From Pseudescherichia sp031998825 (GTDB taxonomy: Bacteria; Pseudomonadota; Gammaproteobacteria; Enterobacterales; Enterobacteriaceae), in NCBI RefSeq assembly GCF_031998825.1, contig NZ_DAMACX010000005.1:85569-149568 (forward strand): 64,000 bases of DNA. Reading direction: 5' to 3'. The position numbers and the translations under genes were made by a program. Shown piece by piece: positions 7,872-16,079 of the stretch; position 1 is the first letter of the stretch; the number at the start of each line of letters is the position of its first letter. The notes under the pieces were generated by a model, which did no database searches, was not told the DNA's origin, and saw nothing but the letters and a program-made list of their open reading frames with translations.

Positions 7872-8900
7872 ATGACCGCTACCCGCCTGCCCATTCTTGA
7901 CCTGTCGCACTTTGCCGACCCCGTCAATCGTCCCGCCTTTCTGGAACAGCTGCGCCATGCCGCACGAGATATCGGCTTCTTCTATCTGGTTAATCACGGC
8001 GTGGATGACGATCTGCAGCGCGCCGTCCAGCAGGAGGCCCGCCGCTTCTTCGCTCTTTCCGACGCAGAGAAGCAGCAGGTGGCGATGATCCACTCTCCCC
8101 ATTTTCGTGGCTATAACCGGGCGGCCTCTGAGCTGACGCGCGGCCAGCCGGACTGGCGCGAACAGTTTGATATTGGCGCTGAGCGTCCGGCCCTGAACGT
8201 TGCCGGAAACGATCCTCGCTGGCGGCGTCTGCAGGGGCCGAACCTGTGGCCAGAGGCGCAGCCGACGCTGAAGCCTGCCCTCCTCGCCTGGCAAAAAGCA
8301 ATGACCCGCATGGCACTCAACCTGCTGCGCGCCTTCGCTCAGGCACTGGATCTCCCCCCGGACGCTTTTGATGCGCTGTATGGCGATAAGCCTAATGAGC
8401 ATATCAAGCTGATCCGCTATCCTGGCCAGCCAGCAACCGAGAGCCAGCAAGGCGTCGGCGCGCACAAGGACTCCGGCTTCCTTAGCTTCCTGCTGCAGGA
8501 TGAGCAGAGAGGCTTGCAGGTGGAGGTGGCCCCGGGCCGCTGGCTGGATGCCGCCCCGCTGGCCGGGAGCTTTGTCGTGAACATTGGTGAGCTGCTGGAG
8601 CTGGCGACCAACGGCTATCTGCGCGCCACGGTGCACCGGGTGGTCTCGCCCGCAGCCGGACAGGAGCGACTGTCGATCGCCTTCTTCCTCGGCGCGCAGC
8701 TGGACGCGGTGGTACCGGTCTACGCCCTGCCCGAGCAGCTGGCGCAGGAGGCACATGGGCCAGAGAGCGATCCGCAAAACCCGCTGCTGCGCGACGTGGG
8801 CTGGAACTACCTGAAAGGGCGGCTGCGATCCCATCCGGACGTGGCCGAGCGTTACTACCGGGACGTGCTGCGCGAGCGCAGCGAACAGCTGATTGCCTGA
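7872..8900 (+). CDS. 2-oxoglutarate/Fe(II)-type oxygenase (isopenicillin N synthase-like)
   Basis: The 342-residue product has the two-part fold of isopenicillin-N-synthase-like oxygenases: an N-terminal DIOX_N segment (LPILDLSHFAD, then DIGFFYLVNHGVDDDLQ) and a jelly-roll core at about 170-285. The iron ligands are visible as HKD in VGAHKDSGFLSFLL and as the histidine of ATVHRVVSP, followed by RLSIAFF, whose Arg-x-Ser would hold the 2-oxoglutarate carboxylate. AAGGAG precedes the ATG at 7872. It is the first gene of a cluster with a methionine-type ABC importer that starts 36 bp later. The importer probably brings in its substrate or a related sulfur compound; the real substrate is not known to me. 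A thioether, an amino acid or a xenobiotic are all possible. Confidence 0.85.
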   Translation: MTATRLPILDLSHFADPVNRPAFLEQLRHAARDIGFFYLVNHGVDDDLQRAVQQEARRFFALSDAEKQQVAMIHSPHFRGYNRAASELTRGQPDWREQFDIGAERPALNVAGNDPRWRRLQGPNLWPEAQPTLKPALLAWQKAMTRMALNLLRAFAQALDLPPDAFDALYGDKPNEHIKLIRYPGQPATESQQGVGAHKDSGFLSFLLQDEQRGLQVEVAPGRWLDAAPLAGSFVVNIGELLELATNGYLRATVHRVVSPAAGQERLSIAFFLGAQLDAVVPVYALPEQLAQEAHGPESDPQNPLLRDVGWNYLKGRLRSHPDVAERYYRDVLRERSEQLIA

Positions 8901-8936
8901 TCAAACCTACCGTCATAACGATAAAGGATAAAAATC

Positions 8937-9743
8937 ATGAAACCTGCAGCATTTAAACTGGCTGGGCTGGCACTCTCTCTTTCTCTGGCATGGGGTTCCG
9001 CCCACGCGGAAGCGTTGCGCATCGCTGCGGACGCCGTACCGCACGCGGAAATTCTCAACTATATCAAAACGTTTGATCCCAAACTGGATATCAAGGTGGT
9101 GGAGCTGACCAGCGGCGTCAATGCCAACGAGCTGCTGGCTAATGGCGACGTCGATGCCAACTATTTCCAGCACGTTCCGTACCTAAAAGATCAGGAGAAG
9201 GCGCTGGGCAAAACCTTTGCCGTGGCGGCGACGGTACACATTGAACCACTAGGCATCTACTCGCGTAAGTATAAAGATTTCAAGTCGCTTCCTGACAACG
9301 CCACGGTGGCGGTCCCGAACAACACCACTAACCTGAGCCGCTCCCTGTTCCTGCTGCAAAGCCAGGGGCTGATTAAGCTCAACGCGAAGTTTACCGATCC
9401 CGCCACCACCCTCGCCACGCCGAAGGACATTGCCGAGAACCCGAAGCATATTAAAATTCTTGAGATCGAATCCCCGCAGATCCCCCGCTCGCTGGACGAC
9501 GTCGATCTGGCGGTGATCAACGGCAACTACGCGCTGGAGGCAGGCCTGACGCCTGCTAAAGATGCGCTGGGGCTGGAGAGTGCCGAGCACAACCCCTACG
9601 CCAATATTCTGGTGACCAATCCGGCGTTGGCCAACGATCCGCGCATCAAGGAGCTGGCGAAGGACCTCACCTCGCCACAGGTGGCGGAATTTATCCGTAA
9701 AAATTACAACGGCTCGGTTATTCCGGTCGCGCCGCAGTCATGA
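8937..9743 (+). CDS. MetQ/NlpA-family substrate-binding protein
   Basis: The 268-residue periplasmic binding protein begins with a signal peptide (MKPAAFKLAGLALSLSLAW...AHA, cut before residue 24-25). The mature part follows the MetQ pattern: LRIAADAVPHAEILNYIK, ELLANGDVDANYFQHVPYL, PNNTTNLSRSLFLLQ and DLAVINGNYALEAGL. Unlike typical MetQ/NlpA members there is no cysteine at the signal cleavage site, so it should be a free periplasmic protein rather than a lipoprotein. Its stop codon overlaps the ATPase start (TCATGA region at 9740), which shows tight coupling. It is probably specific for methionine or a related sulfur or D-amino compound. The oxygenase upstream suggests a substrate other than plain L-methionine. 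Confidence 0.88.
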   Translation: MKPAAFKLAGLALSLSLAWGSAHAEALRIAADAVPHAEILNYIKTFDPKLDIKVVELTSGVNANELLANGDVDANYFQHVPYLKDQEKALGKTFAVAATVHIEPLGIYSRKYKDFKSLPDNATVAVPNNTTNLSRSLFLLQSQGLIKLNAKFTDPATTLATPKDIAENPKHIKILEIESPQIPRSLDDVDLAVINGNYALEAGLTPAKDALGLESAEHNPYANILVTNPALANDPRIKELAKDLTSPQVAEFIRKNYNGSVIPVAPQS

Positions 9744-10528
9744 TTGTGATTGAAGGGCTGAGTAAAACCTATGCCGGAGCAGGCCGACCGGCGCTGAACG
9801 ACATCTCGCTAACCGTTCCCGAAGGAGCCATTTACGGCATTCTCGGACGCAGCGGCGCGGGCAAGAGCACGCTGATCCGCTGTCTTAACCTGCTGGAGCG
9901 GCCGACCCGCGGCCGCATTCTGGTTAACGGGCGCGACATCACCGGCTTCGATAAAGCGGCGCTGCGCGCGCACCGTCTGCAAACCGGCATGATTTTTCAG
10001 CACTTCAATCTGCTGCACGCCCGCAGCGTGGCGGATAACGTCGCCGTGCCGCTGGAGATCGCAGGCGTCGCCAAAGCGCAGCGCCGGGCGCGGGTCGAGG
10101 AGCTGCTGCACCTGGTGGGACTGAGCGATAAGGCGCAGGCCTTCCCCTCTCAGCTCTCCGGCGGGCAGAAGCAGCGCGTCGGCATCGCCAGGGCGCTGGC
10201 GGCGCGCCCGCAGGTGCTGCTCTGCGACGAGGCCACCAGCGCGCTGGATCCAGAGACCACCCAGTCGGTGCTCAGCCTGCTGGCGGATATTAACCGCCAG
10301 CTCGGCCTGACGATTGTGCTGATCACCCATCAGCTGGAGGTGGTAAAAAGCCTCTGCGATCATGCGGCGCTGCTGGAGAACGGCGAGCTGATAGAGAGCG
10401 GGAAGATTGCCGATCTGCTGGTCACGCCATGGTCGCGCCTGCGCCAGGCGCTGCTGCCCGATCCGCAGGCGGAACGCCTCTTCCTGCAACGACATGGCTT
10501 AAACGGGAGGCCGCTATGCGTAGCATGA
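9740..10528 (+). CDS. MetN-like ABC transporter ATP-binding protein
   Basis: The 262-residue ATPase would power uptake with the adjacent permease and binding protein. Walker A is GRSGAGKS (about residues 38-45), the signature is LSGGQKQR, Walker B is VLLCDEATSALD, and the switch histidine is in LITHQLEVV. Sequence is of the methionine-uptake type, but the protein stops after the nucleotide-binding domain: it lacks the roughly 90-residue C-terminal regulatory (NIL/ACT-like) domain of E. coli MetN (343 residues). The transporter would therefore not show the usual inhibition by internal methionine. The gene overlaps the binding-protein gene by 4 bp and the permease gene by 13 bp. Confidence 0.9.
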   Translation: MIVIEGLSKTYAGAGRPALNDISLTVPEGAIYGILGRSGAGKSTLIRCLNLLERPTRGRILVNGRDITGFDKAALRAHRLQTGMIFQHFNLLHARSVADNVAVPLEIAGVAKAQRRARVEELLHLVGLSDKAQAFPSQLSGGQKQRVGIARALAARPQVLLCDEATSALDPETTQSVLSLLADINRQLGLTIVLITHQLEVVKSLCDHAALLENGELIESGKIADLLVTPWSRLRQALLPDPQAERLFLQRHGLNGRPLCVA

Positions 10529-11184
10529 GCTGGGATGAGCTGTGGCCGATGCTGTTGAACGGCACCCTGGAGACCGTCTACATGGTGGCGCTGGCCGCCC
10601 TGTTTACCGTGCTGATTGGTCTGCCCATCGGCGTATTACTCTCTATTTCCCGGGCAAACGGCCTGCTGCCGATGCCTAAAACCAACGCCGTGCTGGGGGC
10701 CATAATTAACCTTGGCCGCTCGCTGCCGTTTATCGTGCTGCTGATTGCGCTGATCCCATTTACACGGCTGCTGATTGGCACCACGCTGGGCAGCACCGCC
10801 GCGGTGGTCCCCATCACCATCGGCGCGTTTCCCTTCTTTGCCCGGCTGACGGAGAACGCGCTGGACGAGGTGGACTATGGCCGCATCGAAGCCATTTTGT
10901 CGATGGGGGGCAGCGTCTGGCACGTCATCGCTAAAGCGCTGCTGCCGGAGGCGCTGCCGACGCTGCTGGCGGGGACCACGCTCACCGTAGTGATGCTGAT
11001 TGGCTTCTCGTCGATGGCCGGGGTCATTGGCGGCGGCGGGCTGGGGGATCTGGCCATTCGCTACGGCTACCAGCGCTTTAACGACCAGGTGATGGTGGGC
11101 ACGGTGGTCATTTTAGTGGCGCTGGTTCAGGGGGTGCAGATGACCGGCGATCGTCTGGTACGTCGGCTGGCCCACCGCCGCTAG
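10516..11184 (+). CDS. MetI-like ABC transporter permease
   Basis: The 222-residue inner-membrane permease has about five membrane segments, from MSWDELWPMLLNGTLETVYM to the C-terminal GTVVILVALVQGVQM. The EAA-type coupling loop that docks on the ATPase lies around ENALDEVDYGRIEAILSMGG (about 115-134), and the MetI signature GGGGLGDLAIRYGYQRF is present near 177. The start at 10516 (or the nearby ATG at 10525) fits MetI length. It is the last gene of the oxygenase/importer cluster. A T-rich stretch follows at 11191, but no strong terminator hairpin was seen. Confidence 0.9.
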   Translation: MRSMSWDELWPMLLNGTLETVYMVALAALFTVLIGLPIGVLLSISRANGLLPMPKTNAVLGAIINLGRSLPFIVLLIALIPFTRLLIGTTLGSTAAVVPITIGAFPFFARLTENALDEVDYGRIEAILSMGGSVWHVIAKALLPEALPTLLAGTTLTVVMLIGFSSMAGVIGGGGLGDLAIRYGYQRFNDQVMVGTVVILVALVQGVQMTGDRLVRRLAHRR

Positions 11185-11322
11185 CGCTACGCTTTTTTCA
11201 TTAAACGTTTTTTGCATCAAGGAATTTTGGCGTGAAATAGCAGAGGATCGCCGCAGAGAATGGTATAAAGATTATACACATCTGCTGCTGACTCTCTTTC
11301 GCCATATATCAAAAAGGAACGT

Positions 11323-12909
11323 TTGATGATGACAAGCCGACGGCTGGTAAGCGTTGTTACCGTTGTCCTGATCCTTGCGGTGCTCATCCCGGTGGGACTG
11401 AGCATCTGGCTGGCGCACCGCCAGGCGCAGGAGAACTTTATAAAAGAGCTGGACGCTTACGCCACCCGAGTCGTGATGCGCACCCAAAAAGTGGTTCAGC
11501 AAGCCAAATTAGCCCTTAACGAGATTGACCAGTTTACGGGCGCGCCCTGTAGCCCCGCCCATCTGCTGGCGATGCGCAGGGTTGCCTTTGCTAACCACTA
11601 CGTGCAGGAGATGATCTACGTTGACCATCTGCAACCCGTCTGCTCGTCGCTGGAAAACCACAGCCGGGAAGGTATGCTCCCGCCGGTAGAGAGGATCACC
11701 CCGGACGGTTACCGGGCCTGGCTCACCACCCAGAACGATATCGGCTTAAACCGCATCATGGCTGCGCTGGGCAGCGAGCGCCATGTGGTAATGATCGATC
11801 CCCTGTCCTTTATCGACGTCCTGCCCTTTGGCGCATGGCCCATTGACGTGTCGCTGGTCAGCATGACGACCAACCGGCTGATTGCCAGCAGCGGCGGGTT
11901 CAATCCTGCCATCTGGCAGCAGGCGCGACAAAGTACGCTGACACGTTTCCAGCAGAAAGGCACACTGTATGACGTTCGCCGCTTCCCCGAGCTGGGGTTA
12001 GCCATTATTACCGCTGCCTCCCTCGACCCGCTGGGGAAAAACCTGCACCGACAGCTGCTGATTTGGCTTCCGGTTGGTGTGCTGATGAGCCTGGCGATCG
12101 CGTTCTTCCTGCTGCGGGTGCTGCGCCGCCTGCAGTCGCCCCACTATCGCATTCTGGATGCCATTAACGCCCGCGAGATCGAGGTCTACTACCAGCCGAT
12201 TGTCGCGCTGGGCAGCGGAAAAGTGGTCGGGGCCGAGGCGCTGGCTCGCTGGCGGCAGGCCGACGGCCGCTTTCTCACGCCGGATATCTTTATTCCGCTG
12301 GCGGAGCAGTCTGGCCTGATGCCCCAGCTCACACAGCTGATTATTGAGACGGTATTCAGCGATCTAGGGCCGTGGCTACAGCGCCATCCGGATCAACACG
12401 TCTCGATCAATCTCGATCCCGGCGATCTGGTGTCGAAACGCCTTCCGACCTTGCTCAGCACGCTGCTGACCCGCTGGCAGCTCAGCGCCTCGCAAATTGC
12501 CCTTGAGATCACCGAGCGCGGCTTTGCCGATCCAAAAGTCAGCTCCCCGGCCATTGCCGAGCTTCGCCGTGCCGGGCACGCGATCTATATTGACGACTTC
12601 GGCACCGGCTACTCCAGCCTGAGCTATCTGCAAAATCTGGAGGTCGATATTCTGAAGATCGATAAATCTTTCGTTGATGCGCTGGAGTACAAAAACGTCA
12701 CCCCACACATTATCGAGATGGCAAAAGCGTTGGGGCTGGCGATGGTCGCGGAAGGGGTTGAGACCGAAGGCCAGCTTGAGTGGCTGCGCAATCACGGCGT
12801 GCAGTTCGCCCAGGGCTGGTTCTACAGCAAGGCGCTGTCGAAGGAGGCATTTATGGCATGGGCCGAAGAGAACCTCCGGCCCCACCAGGTTACGCCTGAC
12901 GCCAGCTGA
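11323..12909 (+). CDS. pdeB: PdeB (YlaB), CSS-motif EAL cyclic-di-GMP phosphodiesterase
   Basis: This 528-residue membrane enzyme hydrolyses cyclic di-GMP to pGpG and so favours motility over attachment. An N-terminal membrane helix (VVTVVLILAVLIPVGLSIWL) leads to a periplasmic CSS-motif sensor with the Cys-Ser-Ser at about residue 106 (PVCSSLENHS). A second membrane helix near 245-265 is followed by a complete EAL domain: GAEALARW, EITERGF, IYIDDFGTGYSSLSYLQ, LKIDKSFV and VAEGVET. All metal and catalytic motifs appear intact. In CSS-type enzymes the periplasmic thiols, under DSB control, regulate activity. The stop codon lies inside the 3' end of convergent lacZ (20-bp overlap). Confidence 0.95.
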   Translation: MMMTSRRLVSVVTVVLILAVLIPVGLSIWLAHRQAQENFIKELDAYATRVVMRTQKVVQQAKLALNEIDQFTGAPCSPAHLLAMRRVAFANHYVQEMIYVDHLQPVCSSLENHSREGMLPPVERITPDGYRAWLTTQNDIGLNRIMAALGSERHVVMIDPLSFIDVLPFGAWPIDVSLVSMTTNRLIASSGGFNPAIWQQARQSTLTRFQQKGTLYDVRRFPELGLAIITAASLDPLGKNLHRQLLIWLPVGVLMSLAIAFFLLRVLRRLQSPHYRILDAINAREIEVYYQPIVALGSGKVVGAEALARWRQADGRFLTPDIFIPLAEQSGLMPQLTQLIIETVFSDLGPWLQRHPDQHVSINLDPGDLVSKRLPTLLSTLLTRWQLSASQIALEITERGFADPKVSSPAIAELRRAGHAIYIDDFGTGYSSLSYLQNLEVDILKIDKSFVDALEYKNVTPHIIEMAKALGLAMVAEGVETEGQLEWLRNHGVQFAQGWFYSKALSKEAFMAWAEENLRPHQVTPDAS

Positions 12910-15900
12910 AGGCGTAGCGCACCCGCTCCTCAGCCAAAATAAACTCCGGCGACACGCTCGGACTCCACGAGTCGTCGCCGCCTACCCCCATATGAAACGC
13001 GTCGAGGTTAAGCCAGCAGCCCTCCTCTTCGCACAGCAGATGGTGATGGGTCGTGTCATGGAGCTGACGCTGGCCGTAGCGGCTGAGAGAGAAATGAAAA
13101 TGCCCGTTCAGCCGGTGCGCACCGTACTCCAGCTGACGCGTATCACAGCGCAGGCCGTTATCGCTGGGGAAAATATAGGGCGTATGCAGCGCGCTTAGCG
13201 GCCGCGTCCAGCGCCCCTGGCTTGCCGCCAGCCTGCGGTCCGGGTAGTTCTCATGCGGCCCCAGACCCAGCCAGCTCGCGGACTCCTCCACCGCAGCCAG
13301 CTGGCAGCAGAGGCCTACCCTTGCCGGTGGCGGCGCGTCAGTGGCGATCTGCACCTCAACCTCACCGTGCAGCACGCCGTGGCTGTCGATGCGCCAGCGC
13401 TTATCGCTGATAAACAGCACCTTGTTCTCATGCTCCCAGGCGTGGCGGGTAGTAACGATTACCTCTCCGGCGCTCTCCTGCGCCGCGCAGTGCAGCAGAC
13501 GCGGCGTCATGGCGTACATGCCCGCCGCCTTCCAGCGTTCGACCCATGCGTTGGGATCGATACGCGTCACCTCGCTAATACCAATATCGTTATCAAGCGG
13601 CGCACGGGTAAACCGATCCCGAACCGGGGCCAGCAGCGTCGGCGTCTCCCCGCACCACCACTGCCCCAGATCGCCGCTGCGGCGTGAGAAGTGCCAGCGC
13701 CGATCCTGCCAGCTGACGTTAAACGCCTCGTCGCTGACTGCCAACGTCGCGCCGGGACCGGCATCCTCCTGTGGGGCAACAGCCAGCGGCGCAGGCAGCC
13801 GCCACTGATCCCATGCGCAACGATGGTTCTCCGGGGACCACGCGGTGGCCCGCTGCTGATAAATCTCAACGTTAAGCCACACCTCCCCCGGCACGGCAGA
13901 CAGCGCGGGGGCATCGATCTCCAGCCGCTGTACGCCCTGGGGCAGGATCTCTAGCCGCTGCTCGCCCTCGGCCAGCACCTCGCCGTCGCGGGCAATGTGC
14001 CAGCGCAGCACCTCATTATCCGCGTGGCGGAAAAGGTATTCGCTGTGGATCTCAACCACCAGCGGCGTGGTGCTAAGCAGACGGAACTGGAAAAATTGCT
14101 GCGCGCGCTGGGCCTCATAGAGGGCCGGGTGCGGGGTGCGATCCGGGAAGACTAGCCCGTTCATGCAGAACTGGCGATCGTTTGGGGTATCACCAAAATC
14201 GCCGCCGTAGGCCCAGAAGGCGTTACCGTTTTCATCACGCTTGGTCAGCGCCTGGTCGACCCAGTCCCAGACAAAGCCGCCCTGCAGACGCGGGTTATCG
14301 CGAAACGCCTGCCAGTATTTGGCAAAGCCACCGAAGCTGTTGCCCATCGCATGGGCGTATTCGCAGAGGATCAGCGGGCGCGTCTCTTCCGGCAGGGCGA
14401 TCCACTTCTTAATCGACCATTTCGGCACGGCGGGGAAAGGCTGGTCCCTATCCACACGGGCATACATCGGGCAGATAATATCGGTCGCCGCCGTGTTCGC
14501 CCCGCCGCCCTCGTACTGCACCGGACGGGTGGGATCGCTGGACTTCACCCAGCGGTAGAGCGCGTCATGGCTCGCGCCGTGGCCGGATTCATTCCCCAGC
14601 GACCAGATGATGATAGAGGGATGGTTGCGGTCGCGCTGCACCATGCGGGTGACGCGCTCGCTCATCGCAGGGAACCACTGTGGATCCTCCGCCAGACGGC
14701 TCATCGGCACCATGCCGTGAGTCTCAATGTTGGCCTCATCAACGACGTAGAGGCCATAGCGATCGCACAGTCGGTACCAGAGAGGATGGTTCGGATAGTG
14801 GGAGCAGCGCACGGCGTTAAAGTTATGCTGCTTCATCAGCTCGATATCCCGGCGCATGGTGGCCTCGTCCACCGCCTGGCCGTTTTCCGGGTGGTGCTCA
14901 TGACGGTTAACCCCGCGGATCAGCAGCGCCTTGCCATTGACCTTCAGCTGGCCGTGGCTAATCTCCACCTTACGCACGCCCACGTCGCAGGCCTCGGCCT
15001 CCAGCAGCTGGCCCTGCGCATCGAGCAGCGCGACGGTCAGCCGGTAGAGGTGCGGCGTCTCGGCGCTCCAGAGATCCGGCTTATCGACAGCAAGCTCGAC
15101 GCTCAACCGCTCAGCCCATGCGCCGCGCTCGTCCACAATCGCGCTGCCGGGGCGCTGCTCCGCGCTGGCGATCGGCTCCTCGCCGCGCCATAGGGTGACG
15201 GCCACCCGGTAGTCAGTGAACTCACCGGCAAGCTGCACGGTGGTATTTATCCGGGCATGGTTAAAATCCGCGTTTAGCGCGGTCTCGACCCGGAAATCGC
15301 TGATGTGCGTTGCTGGCTTATGCAGCAGCACTACGTCGCGGAAGATACCGCTCATGCGCCACATATCCTGATCTTCCAGATAGCTGCCGTCGCACCAGCG
15401 CAGAACCATCACCGCCAACCGGTTAGCGCCGGGCCGCAGCACCGCGCTGAGGTCGAACTCCGCGGGCAGGCGGCTATCCTGCGAATAGCCAATCCACTCT
15501 CCGTTGCACCAGAGATAGAAGGCTGAGTTGACCCCCTCGAAAATAATCCGCGTCTGGCCGCTCGCCAGCCATGCCGCATCCACGTCAAAGGTCAGCGAGT
15601 AGCAGCCGGTGGGGTTCTCCGCAGGGACAAACGGCGGCGTAACCGGGATTGGGTAGGTGACGTTGGTGTAGATCGGCGTATCGAACCCCTGCATCTGCCA
15701 GTTAGAGGGGACCGGCATGGCAACGGCACTGGCGCCATCCTCCGCTATCCACGACGCTGGCACGGCTTCCGGAGCGGGATAGAAGCTAAACCGCCACTCG
15801 CCGTTGAGCAGCCGCCATGACGGAGATCCACTCTCCTGGGCCGCTGCTTCGGCGTCACGCCAGCTGCGCAGAGGGACGTGCATTGGCAGACGGTTCCAGT

Positions 15901-15964
15901 GGGTCACAACTGGGTTTTCCCAGTCGCGGCGGGCAAGCAGGGTGTTCAGTGCAGCAGCAGACAT
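12890..15964 (-). CDS. lacZ: LacZ beta-galactosidase
   Basis: LacZ hydrolyses lactose and other beta-galactosides in the cytosol and makes allolactose, the LacI inducer. The 1024-residue product has the length and five-domain layout of E. coli LacZ. The acid/base glutamate is in WSLGNESGHG (about 460) and the nucleophile in LILCEYAHAMGNS (about 536); the N-terminal MSAAALNTLLARRDWENP holds the complementation segment. The start codon at 15964 is 17 bp below a LacI operator. No lacY or lacA follows: the next gene downstream is convergent pdeB, which the lacZ end overlaps. The substrate must therefore enter by another permease. E. coli has its lac operon at a different locus. Confidence 0.97.
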   Translation of the reverse strand: MSAAALNTLLARRDWENPVVTHWNRLPMHVPLRSWRDAEAAAQESGSPSWRLLNGEWRFSFYPAPEAVPASWIAEDGASAVAMPVPSNWQMQGFDTPIYTNVTYPIPVTPPFVPAENPTGCYSLTFDVDAAWLASGQTRIIFEGVNSAFYLWCNGEWIGYSQDSRLPAEFDLSAVLRPGANRLAVMVLRWCDGSYLEDQDMWRMSGIFRDVVLLHKPATHISDFRVETALNADFNHARINTTVQLAGEFTDYRVAVTLWRGEEPIASAEQRPGSAIVDERGAWAERLSVELAVDKPDLWSAETPHLYRLTVALLDAQGQLLEAEACDVGVRKVEISHGQLKVNGKALLIRGVNRHEHHPENGQAVDEATMRRDIELMKQHNFNAVRCSHYPNHPLWYRLCDRYGLYVVDEANIETHGMVPMSRLAEDPQWFPAMSERVTRMVQRDRNHPSIIIWSLGNESGHGASHDALYRWVKSSDPTRPVQYEGGGANTAATDIICPMYARVDRDQPFPAVPKWSIKKWIALPEETRPLILCEYAHAMGNSFGGFAKYWQAFRDNPRLQGGFVWDWVDQALTKRDENGNAFWAYGGDFGDTPNDRQFCMNGLVFPDRTPHPALYEAQRAQQFFQFRLLSTTPLVVEIHSEYLFRHADNEVLRWHIARDGEVLAEGEQRLEILPQGVQRLEIDAPALSAVPGEVWLNVEIYQQRATAWSPENHRCAWDQWRLPAPLAVAPQEDAGPGATLAVSDEAFNVSWQDRRWHFSRRSGDLGQWWCGETPTLLAPVRDRFTRAPLDNDIGISEVTRIDPNAWVERWKAAGMYAMTPRLLHCAAQESAGEVIVTTRHAWEHENKVLFISDKRWRIDSHGVLHGEVEVQIATDAPPPARVGLCCQLAAVEESASWLGLGPHENYPDRRLAASQGRWTRPLSALHTPYIFPSDNGLRCDTRQLEYGAHRLNGHFHFSLSRYGQRQLHDTTHHHLLCEEEGCWLNLDAFHMGVGGDDSWSPSVSPEFILAEERVRYAFSWRQA

Positions 15965-16079
15965 GTCGACCTCATGATTTTTGCGAAGCGCTCACAATTT
16001 TCTGTACGATGCCCGGACAAGGGATAAAGGTAAAGGATCGCCATCGCCAGAAGCGGGGTCGATCACAAAAGCGAAGGTT
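15965..16079 (-). promoter_or_regulatory. lacZ promoter and primary LacI operator
   Basis: On the minus strand AATTGTGAGCGCTTCGC (15983-15999) closely follows the left half and centre of the E. coli lac operator, directly ahead of the lacZ start. A weak promoter TTTATC-16 bp-TACAGA can be drawn just upstream, and TTTTGTGATC at 16061-16070 looks like a CRP half-site. The operator is well supported; the promoter and CRP elements are tentative. Confidence 0.75.

Noticed and set aside
14351..15193. A 280-codon open frame opposite lacZ
   Set aside because: Antisense shadow of lacZ with no start signals.
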